A stretch of 64,000 nucleotides of DNA from Cinclus cinclus. Taxonomy: Eukaryota > Chordata > Aves > Passeriformes > Cinclidae. The notes under the pieces were generated by a model. That model saw nothing but the letters and a program-made list of their open reading frames with translations, searched no databases and was not told where the DNA came from. A program made the position numbers and the translations under genes. The stretch is taken from the NCBI RefSeq assembly GCF_963662255.1, contig NW_026912197.1:186001-250000 (forward strand), in the 5' to 3' direction. Below, in pieces: positions 7,911-20,300 of the stretch (the first letter of the stretch is position 1; every line of letters begins with the position of its first letter).

Positions 7911-10900
7911 AGGCATGTTGGCTTTGAAAGGAGGCACTTTTCCCCAAGAAGCCAAACTCAAGAGCCCACTTGGCAGGTGTCATTTTGTAGGGCGCGTTTG
8001 GGCCTCCGATGGCAGCCAGGTTTGGAGGAGGGGGTAGCTTTGGTCTGGGAGAAATCCTCGTCCTTATGGAATTTTTGTAGGCAAAAGCCCTGGACGGGCT
8101 GCAGGTAAGTTGACTCCGAATGGAGGCACTTTTCCCCAAGAAGCCAAACTCAAGAGCCCACTTGGCAGATGTCATTTTGTAGGGCGCGTTTGGGCCTCTG
8201 ATGGCAGCCAGGTTTGGAGGAGGGGGCAGCTTTGGTCTGGGAGAAATCCTCGTCCTTATGGAATTTTTGTAGGCAAAAGCCCTGCATGGGCCGCAGGCAA
8301 GTTGACTCCGAAAGGAGGCACTTTTCCCCAAGAAGCCAAACTCAAGTGCCCACTTGGCATATGTCATTTTGTAGGGCGCGTTTGGGCCTCCGATGGCAGC
8401 CAGGTTTGGAGGAGGGGGCAGCTTTGGTCTGGGAGAAATCCTCGTCCTTATGGAATTTTTGTAGGCAAAAGCCCAGGACGGGCTGCAGGCAAGTTGGCTC
8501 CGAATGGAGGCACTTTTCCCCAAGAAGCCAAACTCAAGAGCCCACTTGGCAGATGTCATTTTGTAGGGCGCGTTTGGGCCTCTGATGGCAGCCAGGTTAG
8601 GAGGAGGGGGCAGCTTTGGTCTGGGAGAAATCCTCGTCCTTATGGAATTTTTGTAGGCAAAAGCCCTGGACGGGCTGCAGGCAAGTTAGGCATGTTGGCT
8701 TTGAAAGGAGGCACTTTTCCCCAAGAAGCCAAACTCAAGAGCCCACTTGGCAGGTGTCATTTTGTAGGGCGCGTTTGGGCCTCTGATGGCAGCCAGGTTT
8801 GGAGGAGGGGGCAGCTTTGGTCTGGGAGAAATCCTCGTCCTTATGGAATTTTTGTAGGCAAAAGCCCAGGACGGGCCGCAGGCAAGTTGACTCCGAAAGG
8901 AGGCACTTTTCCCCAAGAAGCCAAACTCAAGAGCCCACTTGGCAGATGTCATTTTGTAGGGCGCGTTTGGGCCTCCGATGGCAGCCAGGTTTGGAGGAGG
9001 GGGTAGCTTTGGTCTGGGAGAAATCCTCGTCCTTATGGAATTTTTGTAGGCAAAAGCCCTGGACGGGCTGCAGGTAAGTTGACTCCGAATGGAGGCACTT
9101 TTCCCCAAGAAGCCAAACTCAAGAGCCCACTTGGCAGATGTCATTTTGTAGGGCGCGTTTGGGCCTCTGATGGCAGCCAGGTTAGGAGGAGGGGGCAGCT
9201 TTGGTCTGGGAGAAATCCTCGTCCTTATGGAATTTTTGTAGGCAAAAGCCCTGGACGGGCTGCAGGCAAGTTAGGCATGTTGGCTTTGAAAGGAGGCACT
9301 TTTCCCCAAGAAGCCAAACTCAAGAGCCCACTTGGCATATGTCATTTTGTAGGGCGCGTTTGGGCCTCCGATGGCAGCCAGGTTTGGAGGAGGGGGCAGC
9401 TTTGGTCTGGGAGAAATCCTCGTCCTTCTGGAATTTTTGTAGGCAAAAGCCCAGGACGGGCCGCAGGCAAGTTGACTCCGAATGGAGGCACTTTTCCCCA
9501 AGAAGCCAAACTCAAGAGCCCACTTGGCAGGTGTCATTTTGTAGGGCGCGTTTGGGCCTCTGATGGCAGCCAGGTTTGGAGGAGGGGGCAGCTTTGGTCT
9601 GGGAGAAATCCTCGTCCTTATGGAATTTTTGTAGGCAAAAGCCCTGCATGGGCCGCAGGCAAGTTGACTCCGAAAGGAGGCACTTTTCCCCAAGAAGCCA
9701 AACTCAAGAGCCCACTTGGCAGATGTCATTTTGTAGGGCGCGTTTGAGCCTCCGATGGCAGCCAGGTTTGGAGGAGGGGGTAGCTTTGGTCTGGGAGAAA
9801 TCCTCGTCCTTATGGAATTTTTGTAGGCAAAAGCCCAGGACGGGCTGCAGGCAAGTTGACTCCGAATGGAGGCACTTTTCCCCAAGAAGCCAAACTCAAG
9901 AGCCCACTTGGCAGATGTCATTTTGTAGGGCGCGTTTGGGCCTCTGATGGCAGCCAGGTTAGGAGGAGGGGGCAGCTTTGGTCTGGGAGAAATCCTCGTC
10001 CTTATGGAATTTTTGGGGGCAAAAGCCCAGGACGGGCCGCAGGCAAGTTAGGCATGTTGGCTTTGAAAGGAGGCACTTTTCCCCAAGAAGCCAAACTCAA
10101 GAACCCACAATGCAGATGTCATTTTGTAGGGCGCGTTTGGGCCTCCGATGGCAGCCAGGTTTGGAGGAGGGGGCAGCTTTGGTCTGGGAGAAATCCTCGT
10201 CCTTATGGAATTTTTGTAGGCAAAAGCCCTGCATGGGCCGCAGGCAAGTTGACTCCGAAAGGAGGCACTTTTCCCCAAGAAGCCAAACTCAAGAGCCCAC
10301 TTGGCAGATGTCATTTTGTAGGGCGCGTTTGGGCCTCCGATGGCAGCCAGGTTTGGAGGAGGGGGCAGCTTTGGTCTGGGAGAAATCCTCGTCCTTATGG
10401 AATTTTTGTAGCAAAAGCCCAGGACGGGCCGCAGGCAAGTTAGGCATGTTGGCTTTGAAAGGCGGCACTTTTCCCCAAGAAGCCAAACTCAAGAGCCCAC
10501 TTGGCAGGTGTCATTTTGTAGGGCGCGTTTGGGCCTCCGATGGCAGCCAGGTTTGGAGGAGGGGGTAGCTTTGGTCTGGGAGAAATCCTCGTCCTTATGG
10601 AATTTTTGTAGGCAAAAGCCCTGGACGGGCCGCAGGCAAGTTGACTCCGAAAGGAGGCACTTTTCCCCAAGAAGCCAAACTCAAGTGCCCACTTGGCATA
10701 TGTCATTTTGTAGGGCGCGTTTGGGCCTCCGATGGCAGCCAGGTTTGGAGGAGGGGGCAGCTTTGGTCTGGGAGAAATCCTCGTCCTTATGGAATTTTTG
10801 TAGGCAAAAGCCCTGGACGGGCTGCAGGCAAGTTGACTCCGAATGGAGGCACTTTTCCCCAAGAAGCCAAACTCAAGAGCCCACTTGGCAGATGTCATTT

Positions 10901-10925
10901 TGTAGGGCGCGTTTGGGCCTCTGAT
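7876..10925 (+). repeat. Mosaic segment, largely a shifted copy of the left end
   Basis: From about 8,110 to 9,715 this stretch follows 142 to 1,747 at a shift of 7,968 bp. That distance is 41 units with 11 long junctions and three deletions. Small differences include AAAGG for AATGG in the second unit and CTCTGA for CTCCGA near 8,783. A one-off GTTTGAGCC (for GTTTGGGCC) sits near 9,744 and GGCGGCAC near 10,461. No non-satellite sequence is present. Confidence 0.8.
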
Positions 10926-13900
10926 GGCAGCCAGGTTAGGAGGAGGGGGCAGCTTTGGTCTGGGAGAAATCCTCGTCCTTATGGAATTTTTGTAGGCAAA
11001 AGCCCTGGACGGGCTGCAGGCAAGTTAGGCATGTTGGCTTTGAAAGGAGGCACTTTTCCCCAAGAAGCCAAACTCAAGAGCCCACTTGGCAGGTGTCATT
11101 TTGTAGGGCGCGTTTGGGCCTCCGATGGCAGCCAGGTTTGGAGGAGGGGGCAGCTTTGGTCTGGGAGAAATCCTCGTCCTTATGGAATTTTTGTAGGCAA
11201 AAGCCCAGGACGGGCCGCAGGCAAGTTGACTCCGAAAGGAGGCACTTTTCCCCAAGAAGCCAAACTCAAGAGCCCACTTGGCAGATGTCATTTTGTAGGG
11301 CGCGTTTGGGCCTCCGATGGCAGCCAGGTTTGGAGGAGGGGGTAGCTTTGGTCTGGGAGAAATCCTCGTCCTTATGGAATTTTTGTAGGCAAAAGCCCTG
11401 GACGGGCTGCAGGTAAGTTGACTCCGAATGGAGGCACTTTTCCCCAAGAAGCCAAACTCAAGAGCCCACTTGGCAGATGTCATTTTGTAGGGCGCGTTTG
11501 GGCCTCTGATGGCAGCCAGGTTAGGAGGAGGGGGCAGCTTTGGTCTGGGAGAAATCCTCGTCCTTATGGAATTTTTGTAGGCAAAAGCCCTGGACGGGCT
11601 GCAGGCAAGTTAGGCATGTTGGCTTTGAAAGGAGGCACTTTTCCCCAAGAAGCCAAACTCAAGAGCCCACTTGGCATATGTCATTTTGTAGGGCGCGTTT
11701 GGGCCTCCGATGGCAGCCAGGTTTGGAGGAGGGGGCAGCTTTGGTCTGGGAGAAATCCTCGTCCTTATGGAATTTTTGTAGGCAAAAGCCCAGGACGGGC
11801 CGCAGGCAAGTTGACTCCGAATGGAGGCACTTTTCCCCAAGAAGCCAAACTCAAGAGCCCACTTGGCAGGTGTCATTTTGTAGGGCGCGTTTGGGCCTCT
11901 GATGGCAGCCAGGTTTGGAGGAGGGGGCAGCTTTGGTCTGGGAGAAATCCTCGTCCTTATGGAATTTTTGTAGGCAAAAGCCCTGCATGGGCCGCAGGCA
12001 AGTTGACTCCGAAAGGAGGCACTTTTCCCCAAGAAGCCAAACTCAAGAGCCCACTTGGCATATGTCATTTTGTAGGGCGCGTTTGGGCCTCTGATGGCAG
12101 CCAGGTTTGGAGGAGGGGGCAGCTTTGGTCTGGGAGAAATCCTCGTCCTTATGGAATTTTTGTAGGCAAAAGCCCAGGACGGGCCGCAGGCAAGTTGACT
12201 CCGAAAGGAGGCACTTTTCCCCAAGAAGCCAAACTCAAGAGCCCACTTGGCAGATGTCATTTTGTAGGGCGCGTTTGGGCCTCCGATGGCAGCCAGGTTT
12301 GGAGGAGGGGGTAGCTTTGGTCTGGGAGAAATCCTCGTCCTTATGGAATTTTTGTAGGCAAAAGCCCAGGACGGGCCGCAGGCAAGTTGACTCCGAATGG
12401 AGGCACTTTTCCCCAAGAAGCCAAACTCAAGAGCCCACTTGGCAGGTGTCATTTTGTAGGGCGCGTTTGGGCCTCTGATGGCAGCCAGGTTTGGAGGAGG
12501 GGGCAGCTTTGGTCTGGGAGAAATCCTCGTCCTTATGGAATTTTTGTAGGCAAAAGCCCTGCATGGGCCGCAGGCAAGTTGACTCCGAAAGGAGGCACTT
12601 TTCCCCAAGAAGCCAAACTCAAGAGCCCACTTGGCATATGTCATTTTGTAGGGCGCGTTTGGGCCTCCGATGGCAGCCAGGTTTGGAGGAGGGGGCAGCT
12701 TTGGTCTGGGAGAAATCCTCGTCCTTATGGAATTTTTGTAGGCAAAAGCCCAGGACGGGCTGCAGGTAAGTTGACTCCGAATGGAGGCACTTTTCCCCAA
12801 GAAGCCAAACTCAAGAGCCCACTTGGCAGATGTCATTTTGTAGGGCGCGTTTGGGCCTCTGATGGCAGCCAGGTTAGGAGGAGGGGGCAGCTTTGGTCTG
12901 GGAGAAATCCTCGTCCTTATGGAATTTTTGTAGGCAAAAGCCCTGGACGGGCTGCAGGCAAGTTAGGCATGTTGGCTTTGAAAGGAGGCACTTTTCCCCA
13001 AGAAGCCAAACTCAAGAACCCACAATGAAGATGTCATTTTGTAGGGCGCGTTTGGGCCTCCGATGGCAGCCAGGTTTGGAGGAGGGGGCAGCTTTGGTCT
13101 GGGAGAAATCCTCGTCCTTATGGAATTTTTGTAGGCAAAAGCCCAGGACGGGCCGCAGGCAAGTTGACTCCGAAAGGAGGCACTTTTCCCCAAGAAGCCA
13201 AACTCAAGAGCCCACTTGGCAGATGTCATTTTGTAGGGCGCGTTTGGGCCTCCGATGGCAGCCAGGTTTGGAGGAGGGGGCAGCTTTGGTCTGGGAGAAA
13301 TCCTCGTCCTTATGGAATTTTTGTAGGCAAAAGCCCAGGACGGGCCGCAGGCAAGTTGACTCCGAATGGAGGCACTTTTCCCCAAGAAGCCAAACTCAAG
13401 AGCCCACTTGGCAGGTGTCATTTTGTAGGGCGCGTTTGGGCCTCTGATGGCAGCCAGGTTTGGAGGAGGGGGCAGCTTTGGTCTGGGAGAAATCCTCGTC
13501 CTTATGGAATTTTTGTAGGCAAAAGCCCTGCATGGGCCGCAGGCAAGTTGACTCCGAAAGGAGGCACTTTTCCCCAAGAAGCCAAACTCAAGAGCCCACT
13601 TGGCAGATGTCATTTTGTAGGGCGCGTTTGGGCCTCCGATGGCAGCCAGGTTTGGAGGAGGGGGCAGCTTTGGTCTGGGAGAAATCCTCGTCCTTATGGA
13701 ATTTTTGTAGCAAAAGCCCAGGACGGGCCGCAGGCAAGTTAGGCATGTTGGCTTTGAAAGGAGGCACTTTTCCCCAAGAAGCCAAACTCAAGAGCCCACT
13801 TGGCAGGTGTCATTTTGTAGGGCGCGTTTGGGCCTCCGATGGCAGCCAGGTTTGGAGGAGGGGGTAGCTTTGGTCTGGGAGAAATCCTCGTCCTTATGGA

Positions 13901-16900
13901 ATTTTTGTAGGCAAAAGCCCTGGACGGGCTGCAGGTAAGTTGACTCCGAATGGAGGCACTTTTCCCCAAGAAGCCAAACTCAAGAGCCCACTTGGCAGAT
14001 GTCATTTTGTAGGGCGCGTTTGGGCCTCTGATGGCAGCCAGGTTTGGAGGAGGGGGCAGCTTTGGTCTGGGAGAAATCCTCGTCCTTATGGAATTTTTGT
14101 AGGCAAAAGCCCTGCATGGGCCGCAGGCAAGTTGACTCCGAAAGGAGGCACTTTTCCCCAAGAAGCCAAACTCAAGTGCCCACTTGGCATATGTCATTTT
14201 GTAGGGCGCGTTTGGGCCTCCGATGGCAGCCAGGTTTGGAGGAGGGGGCAGCTTTGGTCTGGGAGAAATCCTCGTCCTTATGGAATTTTTGTAGGCAAAA
14301 GCCCAGGACGGGCTGCAGGCAAGTTGGCTCCGAATGGAGGCACTTTTCCCCAAGAAGCCAAACTCAAGAGCCCACTTGGCAGATGTCATTTTGTAGGGCG
14401 CGTTTGGGCCTCTGATGGCAGCCAGGTTAGGAGGAGGGGGCAGCTTTGGTCTGGGAGAAATCCTCGTCCTTATGGAATTTTTGTAGGCAAAAGCCCTGGA
14501 CGGGCTGCAGGCAAGTTAGGCATGTTGGCTTTGAAAGGAGGCACTTTTCCCCAAGAAGCCAAACTCAAGAGCCCACTTGGCAGGTGTCATTTTGTAGGGC
14601 GCGTTTGGGCCTCCGATGGCAGCCAGGTTTGGAGGAGGGGGCAGCTTTGGTCTGGGAGAAATCCTCGTCCTTATGGAATTTTTGTAGGCAAAAGCCCAGG
14701 ACGGGCCGCAGGCAAGTTGACTCCGAAAGGAGGCACTTTTCCCCAAGAAGCCAAACTCAAGAGCCCACTTGGCAGATGTCATTTTGTAGGGCGCGTTTGG
14801 GCCTCCGATGGCAGCCAGGTTTGGAGGAGGGGGTAGCTTTGGTCTGGGAGAAATCCTCGTCCTTATGGAATTTTTGTAGGCAAAAGCCCTGGACGGGCTG
14901 CAGGTAAGTTGACTCCGAATGGAGGCACTTTTCCCCAAGAAGCCAAACTCAAGAGCCCACTTGGCAGATGTCATTTTGTAGGGCGCGTTTGGGCCTCTGA
15001 TGGCAGCCAGGTTAGGAGGAGGGGGCAGCTTTGGTCTGGGAGAAATCCTCGTCCTTATGGAATTTTTGTAGGCAAAAGCCCTGGACGGGCTGCAGGCAAG
15101 TTAGGCATGTTGGCTTTGAAAGGAGGCACTTTTCCCCAAGAAGCCAAACTCAAGAGCCCACTTGGCATATGTCATTTTGTAGGGCGCGTTTGGGCCTCCG
15201 ATGGCAGCCAGGTTTGGAGGAGGGGGCAGCTTTGGTCTGGGAGAAATCCTCGTCCTTATGGAATTTTTGTAGGCAAAAGCCCAGGACGGGCCGCAGGCAA
15301 GTTGACTCCGAATGGAGGCACTTTTCCCCAAGAAGCCAAACTCAAGAGCCCACTTGGCAGGTGTCATTTTGTAGGGCGCGTTTGGGCCTCTGATGGCAGC
15401 CAGGTTTGGAGGAGGGGGCAGCTTTGGTCTGGGAGAAATCCTCGTCCTTATGGAATTTTTGTAGGCAAAAGCCCTGCATGGGCCGCAGGCAAGTTGACTC
15501 CGAAAGGAGGCACTTTTCCCCAAGAAGCCAAACTCAAGAGCCCACTTGGCATATGTCATTTTGTAGGGCGCGTTTGGGCCTCTGATGGCAGCCAGGTTTG
15601 GAGGAGGGGGCAGCTTTGGTCTGGGAGAAATCCTCGTCCTTATGGAATTTTTGTAGGCAAAAGCCCAGGACGGGCCGCAGGCAAGTTGACTCCGAAAGGA
15701 GGCACTTTTCCCCAAGAAGCCAAACTCAAGAGCCCACTTGGCAGATGTCATTTTGTAGGGCGCGTTTGGGCCTCCGATGGCAGCCAGGTTTGGAGGAGGG
15801 GGTAGCTTTGGTCTGGGAGAAATCCTCGTCCTTATGGAATTTTTGTAGGCAAAAGCCCAGGACGGGCTGCAGGCAAGTTGACTCCGAATGGAGGCACTTT
15901 TCCCCAAGAAGCCAAACTCAAGAGCCCACTTGGCAGATGTCATTTTGTAGGGCGCGTTTGGGCCTCTGATGGCAGCCAGGTTAGGAGGAGGGGGCAGCTT
16001 TGGTCTGGGAGAAATCCTCGTCCTTATGGAATTTTTGGGGGCAAAAGCCCAGGACGGGCCGCAGGCAAGTTAGGCATGTTGGCTTTGAAAGGAGGCACTT
16101 CTCCCCAAGAAGCCAAACTCAAGAACCCACAATGCAGATGTCATTTTGTAGGGCGCGTTTGGGCCTCCGATGGCAGCCAGGTTTGGAGGAGGGGGCAGCT
16201 TTGGTCTGGGAGAAATCCTCGTCCTTATGGAATTTTTGTAGGCAAAAGCCCTGCATGGGCCGCAGGCAAGTTGACTCCGAAAGGAGGCACTTTTCCCCAA
16301 GAAGCCAAACTCAAGAGCCCACTTGGCAGATGTCATTTTGTAGGGCGCGTTTGGGCCTCCGATGGCAGCCAGGTTTGGAGGAGGGGGCAGCTTTGGTCTG
16401 GGAGAAATCCTCGTCCTTATGGAATTTTTGTAGCAAAAGCCCAGGACGGGCCGCAGGCAAGTTAGGCATGTTGGCTTTGAAAGGAGGCACTTTTCCCCAA
16501 GAAGCCAAACTCAAGAGCCCACTTGGCATATGTCATTTTGTAGGGCGCGTTTGGGCCTCCGATGGCAGCCAGGTTTGGAGGAGGGGGCAGCTTTGGTCTG
16601 GGAGAAATCCTCGTCCTTATGGAATTTTTGTAGGCAAAAGCCCAGGACGGGCCGCAGGCAAGTTGACTCTGAATGGAGGCACTTTTCCCCAAGAAGCCAA
16701 ACTCAAGAGCCCACTTGGCAGGTGTCATTTTGTAGGGCGCGTTTGGGCCTCTGATGGCAGCCAGGTTTGGAGGAGGGGGCAGCTTTGGTCTGGGAGAAAT
16801 CCTCGTCCTTATGGAATTTTTGTAGGCAAAAGCCCAGGACGGGCTGCAGGCAAGTTGACTCCGAATGGAGGCACTTTTCCCCAAGAAGCCAAACTCAAGA

Positions 16901-17340
16901 GCCCACTTGGCAGATGTCATTTTGTAGGGCGCGTTTGGGCCTCTGATGGCAGCCAGGTTAGGAGGAGGGGGCAGTTTTGGTCTGGGAGAAATCCTCGTCC
17001 TTATGGAATTTTTGTAGGCAAAAGACCTGGACGGGCTGCAGGCAAGTTAGGCAAGTTGACTCCGAATGGAGGCACTTTTCCCCAAGAAGCCAAACTCAAG
17101 AGCCCACTTGGCATATGTCATTTTGTAGGGCGCGTTTGGGCCTCTGATGGCAGCCAGGTTTGGAGGAGGGGGCAGCTTTGGTCTGGGAGAAATCCTCGTC
17201 CTTATGGAATTTTTGTAGGCAAAAGCCCAGGACGGGCTGCAGGCAAGTTGACTCCGAATGGAGGCACTTTTCCCCAAGAAGCCAAACTCAAGAGCCCACT
17301 TGGCTGATGTCATTTTGTAGGGCGCGTTTGGGCCTCCGAT
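10926..17340 (+). repeat. 33-unit higher-order repeat, copy 1 (6,415 bp)
   Basis: This block is followed directly by a second copy of itself. The period of 6,415 bp equals twenty-four 192-bp and nine 201-bp units minus two bases. The two deletions are TTGTAGCAAAAG at about 13,710 and 16,432. The left limit is where the sequence stops matching at +6,415: CAGATG and CTCTGA at 10,890-10,925 oppose CTGATG and CTCCGA at 17,305-17,340. The copy ends with the perfect 9-bp doublet unit and a unit carrying the rare CTTGGCTGATG variant. Confidence 0.9.
17040..17057 (+). repeat. Perfect 9-bp junction duplication (intermediate form)
   Basis: AGGCAAGTT occurs twice in direct succession (17,040-17,048 and 17,049-17,057) and is followed by GACTCCGAATGG, the short-unit junction sequence. 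This is what the first step from the 192-bp to the 201-bp unit would look like, before the second copy changed to AGGCATGTT and the following bases to GGCTTTGAAAGG. It could instead be a later recombinant between the two forms. Confidence 0.9.
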
Positions 17341-20300
17341 GGCAGCCAGGTTAGGAGGAGGGGGCAGCTTTGGTCTGGGAGAAATCCTCGTCCTTATGGA
17401 ATTTTTGTAGGCAAAAGCCCTGGACGGGCTGCAGGCAAGTTAGGCATGTTGGCTTTGAAAGGAGGCACTTTTCCCCAAGAAGCCAAACTCAAGAGCCCAC
17501 TTGGCAGGTGTCATTTTGTAGGGCGCGTTTGGGCCTCCGATGGCAGCCAGGTTTGGAGGAGGGGGCAGCTTTGGTCTGGGAGAAATCCTCGTCCTTATGG
17601 AATTTTTGTAGGCAAAAGCCCAGGACGGGCCGCAGGCAAGTTGACTCCGAAAGGAGGCACTTTTCCCCAAGAAGCCAAACTCAAGAGCCCACTTGGCAGA
17701 TGTCATTTTGTAGGGCGCGTTTGGGCCTCCGATGGCAGCCAGGTTTGGAGGAGGGGGTAGCTTTGGTCTGGGAGAAATCCTCGTCCTTATGGAATTTTTG
17801 TAGGCAAAAGCCCTGGACGGGCTGCAGGTAAGTTGACTCCGAATGGAGGCACTTTTCCCCAAGAAGCCAAACTCAAGAGCCCACTTGGCAGATGTCATTT
17901 TGTAGGGCGCGTTTGGGCCTCTGATGGCAGCCAGGTTAGGAGGAGGGGGCAGCTTTGGTCTGGGAGAAATCCTCGTCCTTATGGAATTTTTGTAGGCAAA
18001 AGCCCTGGACGGGCTGCAGGCAAGTTAGGCATGTTGGCTTTGAAAGGAGGCACTTTTCCCCAAGAAGCCAAACTCAAGAGCCCACTTGGCATATGTCATT
18101 TTGTAGGGCGCGTTTGGGCCTCCGATGGCAGCCAGGTTTGGAGGAGGGGGCAGCTTTGGTCTGGGAGAAATCCTCGTCCTTATGGAATTTTTGTAGGCAA
18201 AAGCCCAGGACGGGCCGCAGGCAAGTTGACTCCGAATGGAGGCACTTTTCCCCAAGAAGCCAAACTCAAGAGCCCACTTGGCAGGTGTCATTTTGTAGGG
18301 CGCGTTTGGGCCTCTGATGGCAGCCAGGTTTGGAGGAGGGGGCAGCTTTGGTCTGGGAGAAATCCTCGTCCTTATGGAATTTTTGTAGGCAAAAGCCCTG
18401 CATGGGCCGCAGGCAAGTTGACTCCGAAAGGAGGCACTTTTCCCCAAGAAGCCAAACTCAAGAGCCCACTTGGCATATGTCATTTTGTAGGGCGCGTTTG
18501 GGCCTCTGATGGCAGCCAGGTTTGGAGGAGGGGGCAGCTTTGGTCTGGGAGAAATCCTCGTCCTTATGGAATTTTTGTAGGCAAAAGCCCAGGACGGGCC
18601 GCAGGCAAGTTGACTCCGAAAGGAGGCACTTTTCCCCAAGAAGCCAAACTCAAGAGCCCACTTGGCAGATGTCATTTTGTAGGGCGCGTTTGGGCCTCCG
18701 ATGGCAGCCAGGTTTGGAGGAGGGGGTAGCTTTGGTCTGGGAGAAATCCTCGTCCTTATGGAATTTTTGTAGGCAAAAGCCCAGGACGGGCCGCAGGCAA
18801 GTTGACTCCGAATGGAGGCACTTTTCCCCAAGAAGCCAAACTCAAGAGCCCACTTGGCAGGTGTCATTTTGTAGGGCGCGTTTGGGCCTCTGATGGCAGC
18901 CAGGTTTGGAGGAGGGGGCAGCTTTGGTCTGGGAGAAATCCTCGTCCTTATGGAATTTTTGTAGGCAAAAGCCCTGCATGGGCCGCAGGCAAGTTGACTC
19001 CGAAAGGAGGCACTTTTCCCCAAGAAGCCAAACTCAAGAGCCCACTTGGCATATGTCATTTTGTAGGGCGCGTTTGGGCCTCCGATGGCAGCCAGGTTTG
19101 GAGGAGGGGGCAGCTTTGGTCTGGGAGAAATCCTCGTCCTTATGGAATTTTTGTAGGCAAAAGCCCAGGACGGGCTGCAGGTAAGTTGACTCCGAATGGA
19201 GGCACTTTTCCCCAAGAAGCCAAACTCAAGAGCCCACTTGGCAGATGTCATTTTGTAGGGCGCGTTTGGGCCTCTGATGGCAGCCAGGTTAGGAGGAGGG
19301 GGCAGCTTTGGTCTGGGAGAAATCCTCGTCCTTATGGAATTTTTGTAGGCAAAAGCCCTGGACGGGCTGCAGGCAAGTTAGGCATGTTGGCTTTGAAAGG
19401 AGGCACTTTTCCCCAAGAAGCCAAACTCAAGAACCCACAATGAAGATGTCATTTTGTAGGGCGCGTTTGGGCCTCTGATGGCAGCCAGGTTTGGAGGAGG
19501 GGGCAGCTTTGGTCTGGGAGAAATCCTCGTCCTTATGGAATTTTTGTAGGCAAAAGCCCAGGACGGGCCGCAGGCAAGTTGACTCCGAAAGGAGGCACTT
19601 TTCCCCAAGAAGCCAAACTCAAGAGCCCACTTGGCAGATGTCATTTTGTAGGGCGCGTTTGGGCCTCCGATGGCAGCCAGGTTTGGAGGAGGGGGCAGCT
19701 TTGGTCTGGGAGAAATCCTCGTCCTTATGGAATTTTTGTAGGCAAAAGCCCAGGACGGGCTGCAGGCAAGTTGACTCCGAATGGAGGCACTTTTCCCCAA
19801 GAAGCCAAACTCAAGAGCCCACTTGGCAGGTGTCATTTTGTAGGGCGCGTTTGGGCCTCTGATGGCAGCCAGGTTTGGAGGAGGGGGCAGCTTTGGTCTG
19901 GGAGAAATCCTCGTCCTTATGGAATTTTTGTAGGCAAAAGCCCTGCATGGGCCGCAGGCAAGTTGACTCCGAAAGGAGGCACTTTTCCCCAAGAAGCCAA
20001 ACTCAAGAGCCCACTTGGCAGATGTCATTTTGTAGGGCGCGTTTGGGCCTCCGATGGCAGCCAGGTTTGGAGGAGGGGGCAGCTTTGGTCTGGGAGAAAT
20101 CCTCGTCCTTATGGAATTTTTGTAGCAAAAGCCCAGGACGGGCCGCAGGCAAGTTAGGCATGTTGGCTTTGAAAGGAGGCACTTTTCCCCAAGAAGCCAA
20201 ACTCAAGAGCCCACTTGGCAGGTGTCATTTTGTAGGGCGCGTTTGGGCCTCCGATGGCAGCCAGGTTTGGAGGAGGGGGTAGCTTTGGTCTGGGAGAAAT

